DNA of 51,252 nt from Dysgonomonas sp. Marseille-P4677 (GCF_016652235.1 NZ_JAEPKU010000016.1:1-51252), one strand, 5' to 3'. Shown: positions 1 through 9,716, counted from the first letter of the stretch. Program-made: numbers and translations. The notes: a model not told the origin generated them from the letters alone.

Positions 1-38
1 TATTAATATATTTATATATATGTATCATTTTTATTATT

Positions 39-68
39 TTGTAAATACATTTATAGGTCTTATCTTTG
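39..68 (+). promoter_or_regulatory. Bacteroidetes-type promoter of the pirin gene
   Basis: TTG at 39-41 and TATCTTTG at 61-68 are separated by exactly 19 nt. This matches the Bacteroides housekeeping consensus TTG-N19-TAnnTTTG. The -7 box lies about 72 nt upstream of the ATG at 141. Confidence 0.75.
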
Positions 69-140
69 TAGTGTAAATCAGAACATTTTAATTAATCAGA
101 ATGTTTATAACAAAAGGATTTTAAAGAAAGGATCATTTTT

Positions 141-863
141 ATGAAAACAACATTGTATCGCGCTTCTTCAAGAGGACATGCTAATCATGGATGGTTGGAT
201 TCTTATCATACATTCAGTTTTGCGAACTATTACGATCCTAATCGTATCAATTTTGGAGCATTACGGGTGGTTAATGATGATATTGTAAAAGGGGGAGAAG
301 GTTTCGGCACCCATCCTCACGATAATATGGAAATTATCTCCATACCCTTATATGGTGATTTGGAGCATAAAGATAGTATGGGGCATACCGAAGTTATACG
401 TTCGGGTGAAGTGCAGGTAATGAGTGCCGGAACGGGGATTACACATAGTGAATATAACTCGAATAAAGATAAACCTGTAAACTTTTTTCAAATATGGGTT
501 TTCCCTGATAAGAATAATGTAGAGCCTCGTTACGATCAAAGGGCTTTTGATTTTATACAAAATAAAAATCAATTGGTGCAGATTGTAGGTCCTGTAGATG
601 ATAAGGAAAATGAAGGCTTATGGATTCATCAAAGTGCATGGTTTAATATCGGAACCTTTGAAAAAGAAACTCAAGTAGACTACAAGTTAAAGAAACAAGG
701 AAATGGTGTATTTGCAATGGTAGTGGAAGGAGAGTTTACTATCGACGGCAAGAAATTATACCGCCGTGACGCATTAGGGATATCAGATATAGAAAGTATA
801 AAACTAACGGCTGATACGGATAATGCACGTATCCTGTTAATAGATGTGCCTATGGTATTTTAG
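141..863 (+). CDS. Pirin family protein (bicupin)
   Basis: This 240-aa protein has the length and layout of bacterial pirins such as YhhW-type quercetinases, which are two-cupin metalloproteins of the cytoplasm. The N-terminal cupin holds the complete metal-binding set: H58 and H60 in GTHPHDNMEI, then H102 and E104 in GITHSE. These match the His-His-His-Glu iron site known in pirins. The start of the protein (RGHANHGWLDSYHTFSF) is also typical of the family. The natural substrate of most bacterial pirins is unknown; quercetin 2,3-dioxygenase activity is one documented possibility. The gene stands alone, with its own promoter upstream and a shared terminator against the convergent MBL-fold gene. 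Confidence 0.93.
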   Translation: MKTTLYRASSRGHANHGWLDSYHTFSFANYYDPNRINFGALRVVNDDIVKGGEGFGTHPHDNMEIISIPLYGDLEHKDSMGHTEVIRSGEVQVMSAGTGITHSEYNSNKDKPVNFFQIWVFPDKNNVEPRYDQRAFDFIQNKNQLVQIVGPVDDKENEGLWIHQSAWFNIGTFEKETQVDYKLKKQGNGVFAMVVEGEFTIDGKKLYRRDALGISDIESIKLTADTDNARILLIDVPMVF

Positions 864-898
864 CTATTTTAATATCTAAAGAGTGATATGTATAGAAT

Positions 899-926
899 AA
901 AACCGGAGTCTGATGGCTTCGGTTTT
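899..926. terminator. Bidirectional terminator between pirin and MBL-fold genes
   Basis: AAAACCG (899-905) pairs with CGGTTTT (920-926) around a GC-containing loop region. The A and T runs at the stem ends allow termination from both sides. It sits where the two convergent genes meet and overlaps the last two bases of the MBL-fold gene. Confidence 0.7.
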
Positions 927-1749
927 ATAGTTTTGTAATTAATGCTTTATAATTATCATTTACTTTTTTTACTTTGCTACTTTTTATAAAGGCATCGTGG
1001 TAGTAGATAAGTGTATAACCATCTCTTTCGGCTTCGGCTAAGAACCTTTCTTTTTCTATTACAGATGTTAGAGCACAGATATCATAGGCCGATATCCAGT
1101 TTAAGGATACATGAGATGATGTAGGGATAAGGTCTCCGGGAAGGACATGTATTCCCTCCTTTGTATTTATATATACAACTAATTGGCCCGAAGTATGTCC
1201 ATCGAACAATTGCACGCTGAATCCATCATATAATGAAATATCTTTATCAATCAAAGAGAGTAATCCCGATTCCTTTATAGCGAGAATATTTTCTATGAAT
1301 ATAGAGTCGGACTCTAGCCGATTCGGATTTTGTGCATTTTCCCATTGTTTCTTGCTTATCCAGTATTTAGCATTGGGAAAAGATGGAACAATATTTTCGT
1401 TTTCGTTCCTGTATGTTGCATAACCGCAATGATCGAAGTGCAAATGAGTAAGAACAATATCGGTTATATCGTTAATCGAATAGCCCATGTTTTCAATTTC
1501 TCGGGCTATATTTTTTAATTCTTTAGGCTGATAATAAGATATCTGTTTAGTGTGCTGATCTCCTATTCCTGTGTCTATTAATATCTTGTGATTTTCGGAT
1601 ATGGCGAGTATGCATCGCATAGCTAACGGACAAAGATTTTCTTCGTTTGCCGGGTATTTTCGTTGCCATACGCGTTTGGGTATTGCACCAAACATAGCGC
1701 CTCCATCGGCCATTATGTACCCGCTTTCTATGATATTAATTTTAAACAT
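925..1749 (-). CDS. MBL-fold metallo-hydrolase (lactonase-like)
   Basis: This 274-aa protein carries every ligand of a dinuclear metallo-beta-lactamase-fold site. The HLHFDH motif supplies H102, H104, D106 and H107. GHTSGQ supplies H185, LPGDL supplies D206, and YYHDAF supplies H251. The fold and length resemble N-acyl homoserine lactonases and related lactone or phosphodiester hydrolases, but the substrate cannot be assigned from sequence. No signal peptide is visible, so it is probably cytoplasmic. It lies 109 nt downstream of the mutarotase gene on the same strand, but a strong palindromic repeat in that gap probably separates the two transcripts. Confidence 0.88.
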   Translation of the reverse strand: MFKINIIESGYIMADGGAMFGAIPKRVWQRKYPANEENLCPLAMRCILAISENHKILIDTGIGDQHTKQISYYQPKELKNIAREIENMGYSINDITDIVLTHLHFDHCGYATYRNENENIVPSFPNAKYWISKKQWENAQNPNRLESDSIFIENILAIKESGLLSLIDKDISLYDGFSVQLFDGHTSGQLVVYINTKEGIHVLPGDLIPTSSHVSLNWISAYDICALTSVIEKERFLAEAERDGYTLIYYHDAFIKSSKVKKVNDNYKALITKL

Positions 1750-1767
1750 TGCTTTCTATTATTTAGA

Positions 1768-1815
1768 ACGGAGTGAAGAATCTCAAATTTACTTTATTGA
1801 GATCTTTCACTCCGT
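1768..1815. repeat. Palindromic intergenic repeat (REP-like, SEES type)
   Basis: ACGGAGTGAAGAATCTCAA (1768-1786) is mirrored by TTGAGATCTTTCACTCCGT (1797-1815). The arms match at 17 of 19 positions across a 10-nt loop. Read through as protein, one strand gives an ERSEESQ...HSVRND-like string. I recall such strings as a common over-annotation artefact of dispersed palindromes in Bacteroidota genomes. It lies between two minus-strand genes and could fold into a strong RNA hairpin. Confidence 0.7.
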
Positions 1816-1858
1816 CCGGAATGACCAAGGAAAACTAAAATTCTCTTGGTTTAAAACC

Positions 1859-2998
1859 TTATTTCTTTACAGAAAATTTATAAATAGTTTCTCCTGTGTA
1901 TTTTTCTCCGGGACGAAGAGTTGTTGTAGGCCAATCTTTCTTGTTAGGAGTGTCAGGATATTTTTGAGTTTCAAGGCAAATAGCAGTTCTGTGTTTGTAT
2001 ACAATACCTTTTTTACCTGTATCTGTACCTTGCATGAAGTTTCCTGCGTAGAACTGGATTCCCGGTTCAGTAGTGTATACGTCTAATACAATACCGGTTT
2101 TAGGAGACTCTACAGTTGCAGCTACTTTATTTATATCTCCTCCTGTATTCAATACCCAGTTGTGGTCGTATCCTTTTCCGTTTACTAGTTGGACAAAAGA
2201 AGCATCATCTATTCTTGAGCCTATAGCAGTTGGTGTGCGGAAGTCCATTGGGGTATTCTCTACAGTAAGTATTTCTCCTGTAGTCATAAATGTAGAATCA
2301 ATTGGAGTATATTGATCAGCATGCAGCGTAAGCAGCCAGTCTGAGTTTGTTATATTAGGATCGCCGTCCATATTGAAATACGAGTGGTTAGTCAGATTCA
2401 CTACAGTAGGTTTGTCTGTTTCAGCTTCGTATTTAATTTGGATGGCATTGTCATCACTAAGTATGTATGTAACTTTAACATTTAAATTTCCGGGAAATCC
2501 CTCTTCACCGTCTTTCGACAAGTAAGTTAGTTCAAGTACATTGCTGCTTGCTAGTTTTGCATCGAATACAACTGTGTGATAGCCTTTATCTCCACCATGT
2601 AGAGTATGCCCGAAATTATTTTTAGGCAGATCGTATTTTACTCCGTCTAATTCGAATGTACCATTGCCGATTCTATTACCATAACGGCCTATGACAGCTC
2701 CATAATTTGATGGAACATTGATGTAATCTTGGATTGAGTCGAATCCTAATACTACATCTTTTTTCTGACCGTCTTTATCGGGAACCATCACAGATACAAT
2801 TCTTCCCCCTAAGTTAGTGATGCATACTTCCATGCCACTACTGTTGGTGAGCACATATAAATCTGTTTTTTTACCATTAATTTCGGTTTCGAACTTGGCT
2901 TTGTCCAATCCCGATTCCGTGAGCTTGCCAACGGGGGCTTCATTACACCCCGCAAGGAGTAGAGTTGCTGCCAGAGCAGCAAAAAATGTTTTTTTCAT
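1859..2998 (-). CDS. galM: Aldose 1-epimerase (galactose mutarotase), lipoprotein
   Basis: This 379-aa protein interconverts alpha and beta anomers of aldoses. It begins with a lipoprotein signal ending LLLAGC, with C18 as the lipidated Cys, so it should be anchored in the periplasm or at the outer membrane rather than be cytoplasmic. The mutarotase residues are present: H134 in HTLHGG, the general acid H205 in NHSYFN, D278 in GYDHNW and the general base E343 in CLETQKYPDTPN. It starts 10 nt after the GH43 lipoprotein gene on the same strand, so the two are almost certainly one operon. The pair suggests that sugars released by the GH43 enzyme are anomerised outside the cytoplasm. Confidence 0.95.
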   Translation of the reverse strand: MKKTFFAALAATLLLAGCNEAPVGKLTESGLDKAKFETEINGKKTDLYVLTNSSGMEVCITNLGGRIVSVMVPDKDGQKKDVVLGFDSIQDYINVPSNYGAVIGRYGNRIGNGTFELDGVKYDLPKNNFGHTLHGGDKGYHTVVFDAKLASSNVLELTYLSKDGEEGFPGNLNVKVTYILSDDNAIQIKYEAETDKPTVVNLTNHSYFNMDGDPNITNSDWLLTLHADQYTPIDSTFMTTGEILTVENTPMDFRTPTAIGSRIDDASFVQLVNGKGYDHNWVLNTGGDINKVAATVESPKTGIVLDVYTTEPGIQFYAGNFMQGTDTGKKGIVYKHRTAICLETQKYPDTPNKKDWPTTTLRPGEKYTGETIYKFSVKK

Positions 2999-3007
2999 AA
3001 GGTTTAT

Positions 3008-4003
3008 TTATTTAAGTGAGTTAATTTCTACGCCTTCGTTAGTCATGACTACTGGCTTTATTAGGCCGTTTTCGTCAAAGAACATTTCATCTATACAGGT
3101 TACACGATGATTTCCATCGGTTTCTGTCAACGGGCGACGGTGGTAAACAATATACCATTTGTCTGATTTATTTTCGTGTATTACTGAGTGATGACCAGCT
3201 CCTCTACCAATGTTCGGATCTTGTTGCAATATCTTGCCGATACGTTTGAATGGACCGAATGGACTATCAGCAATGGCATAAGCAACAGAATAATCTGGGC
3301 CGGTCCATCCACCTTCCGACCACATGAAGTAATATTTACCATCGCGAATAAACATAAATGGGCCTTCAACATAACTTTCGGGAGTAACCTCTCTGTACAG
3401 TGTTCCATCTTCGAAAGGTACTATTGATTTAAAGTCGTCGCTAAGTTTGGCCACATTGCAATGTCTCCATCCTCCGTAATATATATAATAGCTGCCATCT
3501 TTATCTTGGAATACAAACTGGTCGATAGGTTGGGCTCCATTGTAGAATTTGTCGATAAGTGGTTTTCCCAAATAATCTTTGAATGGCCCTTCTGGTTTAT
3601 CCGCAACGGCAATACCTATACCTCCGTATTCGTTATCACTTTGAATATCATTTCCTCCAAAGAAAAGGAAATACTTGCTGTCTTTTTTTACTATGGCCGG
3701 AGCCCACATTGCTCGTTTAACCCATTTTACAGCAGATGTGTCGACAATGCGTTCATGCTTGGTCCAGTTAACCAGATCGGAAGACGAGTATGCATCCATA
3801 AAAACCTGCTCATCGTAAGGTGCTGAATAGGTTGGATAAATCCAGTATTTATCATCAAAAATGATTCCTTCTGGATCAGCATACCATCCTTCCCAGATGG
3901 GGTTTCCGGAAGTTGCTTTGGTTTTAGACTCGGTGGGCTTGTTTTGGGCACAAGACTGAAGAATTAAGATACTTGCTATAACAAGTAGGTAACAGTTTTT
4001 CAT
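3008..4003 (-). CDS. Glycoside hydrolase family 43 lipoprotein
   Basis: This 331-aa five-bladed beta-propeller glycosidase has the three GH43 catalytic acids in order: D43 in WYADPEG (general base), D161 in PIDQFVF (pKa modulator) and E213 in YVEGPF (general acid). GH43 enzymes cleave alpha-L-arabinofuranosides, beta-xylosides or beta-1,3-galactans. The subfamily cannot be settled by eye. A lipoprotein signal ending LQSC (C18) places it in the periplasm or on the cell surface. It is the first gene of a two-gene unit with a mutarotase lipoprotein. No SusC/SusD genes adjoin it. Confidence 0.92.
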   Translation of the reverse strand: MKNCYLLVIASILILQSCAQNKPTESKTKATSGNPIWEGWYADPEGIIFDDKYWIYPTYSAPYDEQVFMDAYSSSDLVNWTKHERIVDTSAVKWVKRAMWAPAIVKKDSKYFLFFGGNDIQSDNEYGGIGIAVADKPEGPFKDYLGKPLIDKFYNGAQPIDQFVFQDKDGSYYIYYGGWRHCNVAKLSDDFKSIVPFEDGTLYREVTPESYVEGPFMFIRDGKYYFMWSEGGWTGPDYSVAYAIADSPFGPFKRIGKILQQDPNIGRGAGHHSVIHENKSDKWYIVYHRRPLTETDGNHRVTCIDEMFFDENGLIKPVVMTNEGVEINSLK

Positions 4004-4080
4004 TTACTTAATTACTTTTTTGTTAATGACCTATAAAATTAGAAATAATTTTAAATTAAAATGTTCTATTTTAGAATATT

Positions 4081-4110
4081 TTGATTTTTATAGCTAATAG
4101 ATTATCTTTG
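4081..4110 (+). promoter_or_regulatory. Promoter of the polyprenyl synthase operon
   Basis: TTG at 4081-4083 and TATCTTTG at 4103-4110 are separated by exactly 19 nt. This is a full match to the Bacteroidetes sigma-ABfr consensus. It reads toward the gene starting at 4193, leaving a leader of about 75 nt. Confidence 0.75.
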
Positions 4111-4192
4111 CTTGGATACGTAAAGCATCTGTTTTTGAAATAGATTAATTTATCGTATATGGATTATATAATTTAGTAACTATTATTCACGA

Positions 4193-5170
4193 ATGAAACC
4201 ATTGTACACTTTCGATGAAATATTAGATATTGTAAACTCTAATATAAATACAATAAAATACAAAAACGCACCACAATCACTTTTCGAACCCATAACTTAT
4301 ATACTCTCATTGGGAGGCAAAAGAGTACGTCCCGCTTTAGCGCTAATGTCTTATAACTTGTATAAAGACGATATAGAGAAGGTTATCCCCATTGCATTGG
4401 CTGTTGAAGTTTTTCACAATTTTACATTATTGCATGACGATCTGATGGATAGGGCTGATATGCGCAGAGGAAAACCGACTGTTCACATAAAATGGAATGA
4501 TAATACAGCAGTGCTTTCAGGAGACGCCATGTTGATAGAGGCATATAAAGAGATTGCTAAAATAGAATCGGCGTACTTACCCGAAGTATTAGATTTATTT
4601 TCAGTTACAGCAACCGAAATATGCTGTGGACAACAATACGATATGGAATTTGAGCAACGGATTGATGTATCAATACCGGAATATTTGGAGATGATACGTC
4701 TTAAGACGGCTGTATTGTTGGCTTGTGCACTGAAGGAAGGTGCTATTGTGGCAGGAGCATCGAAGGCTGATGCCGAGAATCTTTATAACTTTGGAATAAA
4801 TGTCGGGCTGGGTTTTCAATTGAAGGATGATTTACTCGATGTATATGGGGAAAGTAGTAGTTTTGGAAAGAAAATCGGAGGTGATATTCTGTGTAATAAA
4901 AAAACGTTTTTATTGATAAATGCTTTGTCTGATGAATCAGCAAGAGAAGAGTTAATGAACTGGATTAACAAAGTTGATTTTGAAGAGACAGAGAAAATAA
5001 AAGCAGTGACAGATATTTATAATAAGCTTGGCTTAAAGCAAAAATCGGAAGACCTTATTAATGATTACTATAAAGAAGCTTTGATATGTCTCGATAAAGT
5101 AAGTGTAGACAAGGCTAAAAAAGCAGAATTATATGAGCTTGCCGAGAGCTTAATGACAAGAATTTCCTAA
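4193..5170 (+). CDS. Polyprenyl (isoprenyl) diphosphate synthase
   Basis: This 325-aa all-alpha prenyltransferase condenses isopentenyl diphosphate with an allylic diphosphate. The first Asp-rich motif is DDLMD at 82-86 and the second is KDDLLD with D212, D213 and D216. GGKRVRP at 41-47 is the conserved diphosphate-binding segment. The residue five positions before the first motif is aromatic (F77). In this family that position limits chain length, so I infer a short product (C15-C20) rather than an octaprenyl chain, with moderate certainty. It has its own promoter and is followed after 10 nt by an uncharacterised gene and then tatD, forming a likely three-gene operon. Confidence 0.93.
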   Translation: MKPLYTFDEILDIVNSNINTIKYKNAPQSLFEPITYILSLGGKRVRPALALMSYNLYKDDIEKVIPIALAVEVFHNFTLLHDDLMDRADMRRGKPTVHIKWNDNTAVLSGDAMLIEAYKEIAKIESAYLPEVLDLFSVTATEICCGQQYDMEFEQRIDVSIPEYLEMIRLKTAVLLACALKEGAIVAGASKADAENLYNFGINVGLGFQLKDDLLDVYGESSSFGKKIGGDILCNKKTFLLINALSDESAREELMNWINKVDFEETEKIKAVTDIYNKLGLKQKSEDLINDYYKEALICLDKVSVDKAKKAELYELAESLMTRIS

Positions 5171-5180
5171 TCTAAAACAT

Positions 5181-5882
5181 ATGCCATATCGTCGTTTACC
5201 AAATACTGATAATGCACGGATAAAAGCGTTGAGGACAGCGATCGAAAGACATAATTCGCTATTCGGTCAGGGTGTAGTGCTGCTTGACATTCGCAAACTT
5301 GAGGTGTTACTGCTGAATTTTGAGAATGCTCAGATTCGTTACCGGGATAGTTTACAAATACAGGCTGCTGCAAATAAAAAATTTCAGAAATTGGTAAAGA
5401 ATGCACGACTTTATATCTCTCATTTTATTCAAGTGCTTAATCTTTGTGTTATTCGCAATGAAATAAAAAAGGAACATAAGCAACTTTATAATCTGGAACC
5501 GGACAATTTTACTGTTCCCGATTTGACAAGTAACGATGCTATTCTCTATTGGGGAAATAGCTTAATTAAAGGAGAACAAGCCAGATTAGCACAAGGGGCG
5601 GCTCCGATTTATAATCCTGCTATTGCACGTGTAAATGTTGCTTTTTCTTTATTTAAGGATGCTTATTTTGCTCAAAAAACACATCAAAATACTACAATCC
5701 GAGAGCTGGATTTGTTAACAGAACAGAGAGCCGGTGTAGATGAAGTTTTGGCTACTCTTTGGAATCAGATCGAAGGAGCGTTTGCCTATTTACCCGCTAA
5801 GGAACGTCTGGAGCGTTGTAAAGAGTACGGTGTTGTATATTATTTAAGAAAAGGAGAAAAAGAAATAAGTGAAGATAATTGA
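5181..5882 (+). CDS. Conserved-looking hypothetical protein, helical
   Basis: I do not recognise a family for this 233-aa protein. It has no signal peptide or membrane segment. It is rich in Lys, Glu, Arg and Leu and reads as mainly helical, with a long heptad-like stretch around residues 20-110. It lies 10 nt after the polyprenyl synthase gene, and its 3' end overlaps the GTG start of tatD by 14 nt. That tight packing argues it is a real, co-transcribed gene. The neighbours say nothing definite about its role. Confidence 0.8.
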   Translation: MPYRRLPNTDNARIKALRTAIERHNSLFGQGVVLLDIRKLEVLLLNFENAQIRYRDSLQIQAAANKKFQKLVKNARLYISHFIQVLNLCVIRNEIKKEHKQLYNLEPDNFTVPDLTSNDAILYWGNSLIKGEQARLAQGAAPIYNPAIARVNVAFSLFKDAYFAQKTHQNTTIRELDLLTEQRAGVDEVLATLWNQIEGAFAYLPAKERLERCKEYGVVYYLRKGEKEISEDN

Positions 5883-6645
5883 TACTCATACACATATTTA
5901 TGCCGAAGAATTTGATAACGATTTGGATAATGTTATTTTAAGGGCAAAGCAAGCTGGAGTAGAAAAAATATTACTTCCAAATATAGACAGGGAATCATTA
6001 GACAGATTGCATAAGCTATCGGATCGGTATCCTGATTATTGCCTTCCAATGATGGGACTTCATCCTACAAGTGTCGGAGCTGATTGGAAAGAGCAATTGT
6101 CTTTTTTGAAAAAGCTTTTTGCTATTCGGCATTATGTTGCTGTGGGCGAAATAGGTATCGATTTATATTGGGATAAGACATATGAGCAAGAACAAAAGTT
6201 AGCTTTCGAGGAACAACTTCGTTGGAGTATCGAATATGATTTGCCTGTTTCGATACATTCTCGCGATGCTATATCAGAATGTATAGAAGGCATTAAGAAT
6301 GTTGGGCCTGAGAAGTTAAGAGGGGCGTTTCACAGTTTTGGAGGGACAGAACAGGAGCTGGTAGATATACTGTCTTTGGGAAACTTCCTTATAGGTATAA
6401 ATGGTGTTGTTACATTTAAGAATTCGACTCTATCTACTGTTTTGAAAGCAACAGATTTATCTAAGATAATAATAGAGACGGATGCTCCATATTTGGCTCC
6501 TGTTCCGTATCGTGGTAAACGAAACGAAACATCCTATACTGTTAATATAGCTCAAAAGCTAGCTGATATATTTACAGTAGAAATCGATGAAGTAGGAGAA
6601 ATAACAACAGAAAATGCTGTAAAGCTATTCGGCTTAGAAAAATAA
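5869..6645 (+). CDS. TatD family metal-dependent hydrolase/DNase
   Basis: This 258-aa TIM-barrel amidohydrolase-type protein carries the TatD metal site: H7 and H9 in DTHTH, E94 in VGEIGIDLYW, H130 in SIHSRDA, H155 in GAFHSF and D205 in IETDAPYLAPVPYRGK. TatD proteins act as Mg-dependent 3'-5' exonucleases in DNA or RNA repair and turnover. The start is a GTG at 5869, overlapping the previous gene by 14 nt. An AGGAG at 5852-5856 lies upstream, which is notable because this phylum rarely depends on Shine-Dalgarno sites. Confidence 0.93.
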   Translation: MKIIDTHTHIYAEEFDNDLDNVILRAKQAGVEKILLPNIDRESLDRLHKLSDRYPDYCLPMMGLHPTSVGADWKEQLSFLKKLFAIRHYVAVGEIGIDLYWDKTYEQEQKLAFEEQLRWSIEYDLPVSIHSRDAISECIEGIKNVGPEKLRGAFHSFGGTEQELVDILSLGNFLIGINGVVTFKNSTLSTVLKATDLSKIIIETDAPYLAPVPYRGKRNETSYTVNIAQKLADIFTVEIDEVGEITTENAVKLFGLEK

Positions 6646-6648
6646 TTC

Positions 6649-6656
6649 TATCTTTG
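6649..6656 (+). promoter_or_regulatory. -7 box of the tRNA-Ser promoter
   Basis: TATCTTTG lies 17 nt before the mature tRNA 5' end. It is followed by GCACTCGC, the same downstream bases found after the -7 box of the tRNA-Gly/Leu unit. No exact TTG lies 19 nt upstream. Confidence 0.6.
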
Positions 6657-6673
6657 CACTCGCAACCTAAAAA

Positions 6674-6761
6674 GGAGAGGTGCTCGAGTGGTTGAAGAGG
6701 CACGCCTGGAAAGCGTGTATACCCCTAAAGGGTATCGAGAGTTCGAATCTCTTCCTCTCCG
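6674..6761 (+). tRNA. tRNA-Ser (GGA)
   Basis: This is an 88-nt class II tRNA. The acceptor arm GGAGAGG (6674-6680) pairs with CCTCTCC (6754-6760), with G as discriminator at 6761. The anticodon GGA is at 6708-6710 in a CUGGAAA loop. A long variable arm (TACCCCTAAAGGGTA) and a GTTCGAATC T-arm are present. The CCA end is not encoded. It reads UCC/UCU serine codons. Confidence 0.97.
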
Positions 6762-6763
6762 CG

Positions 6764-6795
6764 AAAAGATAATCGTTAGTGATTATCTTTTTTTT
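6764..6795 (+). terminator. Intrinsic terminator after tRNA-Ser
   Basis: AAAAGATAATC (6764-6774) and GATTATCTTTT (6781-6791) form an 11-bp stem with a 6-nt loop, followed by further T residues and G. Confidence 0.8.
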
Positions 6796-6811
6796 GTAGA
6801 GCTAAGGTCTG

Positions 6812-7309
6812 TTAATTTATTAAAATATAGATTATCTCCTTAAAAAAATAGAACGCTAATACTATAGCCACAACCAACTTCATGATGGTGCCAGCTACAA
6901 AACCGAGAAAAGCCCCGAGTCCAGCTTTTAGGGCTATCTTAAACTCCTTTTCATCCATAAGTTCTCCGATTACAGCACCAACAAAAGGAAATATTATTAT
7001 TCCCCAAGGAGGAATAATAAACATACCAACTACAATGCCTATAGCACTGCCCCAAGCTCCTTTTTTACCACCACCAAGCTTTTGGGTACCCCATATTGGA
7101 ATATAGTAATCAAGTATTTGTACAGCGATTACAATAAGACCCCATAGAACTAGAAATGTTGTGGAAAATTCAACTCTGGTTGTAAGATGCAAAAGAACAA
7201 TCCCTATATAACTAAGAGGTACTCCTGGTAAAACAGGTAAGACACATCCTAAAATGCCTATAATAATAAACGCAGCTCCTAATATTATAAGGATAATATC
7301 TAAAGTCAT
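6812..7309 (-). CDS. DUF456 family integral membrane protein
   Basis: This 165-aa protein is mostly hydrophobic. The N-terminal segment (ILIILGAAFIIIGILGCVLP) followed by VLPGVPLSYIGIVLLH is the signature start of DUF456 proteins. Several further transmembrane helices follow, plus a glycine-rich segment (GGGKKGAWGSAIGIVVGMFI). The function of the family is unknown. It is a single gene facing the tRNA-Ser terminator. A near-match to the minus-strand -7 box (TATCTTTA) is at 7328-7335. Confidence 0.88.
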   Translation of the reverse strand: MTLDIILIILGAAFIIIGILGCVLPVLPGVPLSYIGIVLLHLTTRVEFSTTFLVLWGLIVIAVQILDYYIPIWGTQKLGGGKKGAWGSAIGIVVGMFIIPPWGIIIFPFVGAVIGELMDEKEFKIALKAGLGAFLGFVAGTIMKLVVAIVLAFYFFKEIIYILIN

Positions 7310-7415
7310 ATTATTAAATTTTAGTTGTAAAGATAGAATTAATATTGTAAAAAAAGAACTGTAAATATGTCAGCGAAAAGTCTTAAATAAAGGCTATATT
7401 GTCGAATAATAGTTT

Positions 7416-7423
7416 TAAATTTG
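7416..7423 (+). promoter_or_regulatory. Possible -7 box of the lyase gene
   Basis: TAAATTTG fits TAnnTTTG and lies 90 nt before the ATG at 7513. No TTG is found at the usual spacing, so this is only a candidate. Confidence 0.3.
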
Positions 7424-7467
7424 TAGAAAGACCTGCTTCGATAGGTCAAATAGATAGATCTGATTAG

Positions 7468-8895
<1,428 letters not shown>

Positions 8896-8910
8896 AAGAA
8901 AAATATTCTA

Positions 8911-8953
8911 AATCAAACCCTAAAAGTCAGATATGGCTTTTAGGGTTTTGATT
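8911..8953. terminator. Bidirectional terminator between lyase and nitroreductase genes
   Basis: AATCAAACCCTAAAAG (8911-8926) pairs with CTTTTAGGGTTTTGATT (8937-8953), with one bulged base. The stem is long and its T-rich 3' sides suit both convergent genes. Confidence 0.85.
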
Positions 8954-8973
8954 ATAGTAAAGTAGTATTCTAA

Positions 8974-9576
8974 TCATTTGAATACTAAAACTCGTTTATC
9001 CAAAGGTTGGAACTCTTTTGCTCCCGGTTGGCTATTCGGTGTTCCGAATGGCATTTGGGCTATAAGCTTCCATTTCGGGTTAAGATTAAATGCCTTAGCA
9101 ACCTCTTCATCTATTATAGGATTGTAATGTTGCAGAGACGCTCCTAATCCAGCATCCTCAAGCATAGTCCATATTGTGAGTTGATGCATGGCAGATGTAT
9201 GTTGAGACCATACAGGGAAATTATCTTTGTATGACGGAAAAGCATTCTGCAATCCTTCTACTACACTTTGGTCTTCAAAGAATAATATTGTGCCGTATCC
9301 GGCAGCAAATGCGTTATCTATTTTCGACTCAGTTGCAGGGAAAGCATCTGCCGGAACAATTTTTCTTAACACATCTTTTACTATGTTCCATAGTTTTTTA
9401 TGATTGTCGTTGAGTAGCAATACTATTCTTGAGGATTGCGAATTGAATGAAGACGGTACATTTAAGACCGCAAAATCTATAATTTCTTTTATAGCTTCGT
9501 CAGATATAGGACTTTTGTCGTTAATGCTGTAATATGTTCTGCGATTTTTAATCGCGTCTTTAAAATCTCTTTTCAT
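8974..9576 (-). CDS. Nitroreductase family protein (Frm2/Hbn1-like)
   Basis: This 200-aa FMN-dependent oxidoreductase opens with KNRRTYYSINDKSPISDEAI and VPSSFNSQSSRIVLL. These are the arginine-rich FMN phosphate-binding and PSSFNSQ segments of the fatty-acid-repression-mutant type nitroreductases. LEDAGLGASLQHYNP and the C-terminal MPFGTPNSQPGAKEF also fit. Such enzymes reduce nitroaromatics and may affect lipid or redox signalling. No signal peptide is present. It is a single gene, divergent from the HAD gene. Confidence 0.9.
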   Translation of the reverse strand: MKRDFKDAIKNRRTYYSINDKSPISDEAIKEIIDFAVLNVPSSFNSQSSRIVLLLNDNHKKLWNIVKDVLRKIVPADAFPATESKIDNAFAAGYGTILFFEDQSVVEGLQNAFPSYKDNFPVWSQHTSAMHQLTIWTMLEDAGLGASLQHYNPIIDEEVAKAFNLNPKWKLIAQMPFGTPNSQPGAKEFQPLDKRVLVFK

Positions 9577-9708
9577 AACCTGATTTTTAAGTGTTAGTAA
9601 TCCAGATTGTTTGATAATCTAACAACAAAGGAAAGCCAAAAGTTTGGATAAAAAGTATAAAAAAAATAATAGTTAGCTCTTCAAATATCTATATATCTAA
9701 GTATTTCG

Positions 9709-9716
9709 TACATTTG
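9709..9716 (+). promoter_or_regulatory. -7 box of the HAD/methyltransferase unit
   Basis: TACATTTG fits TAnnTTTG. It lies 24 nt before the ATG at 9741, so transcription would start near 9723. That makes the alternative TTG start at 9714 unlikely. Confidence 0.5.

Noticed and set aside
1601-2086. Plus-strand ORF of 161 codons spanning the MBL-fold and mutarotase genes
   Set aside because: It runs antisense to two well-supported genes and its middle is simply the translated palindromic repeat.
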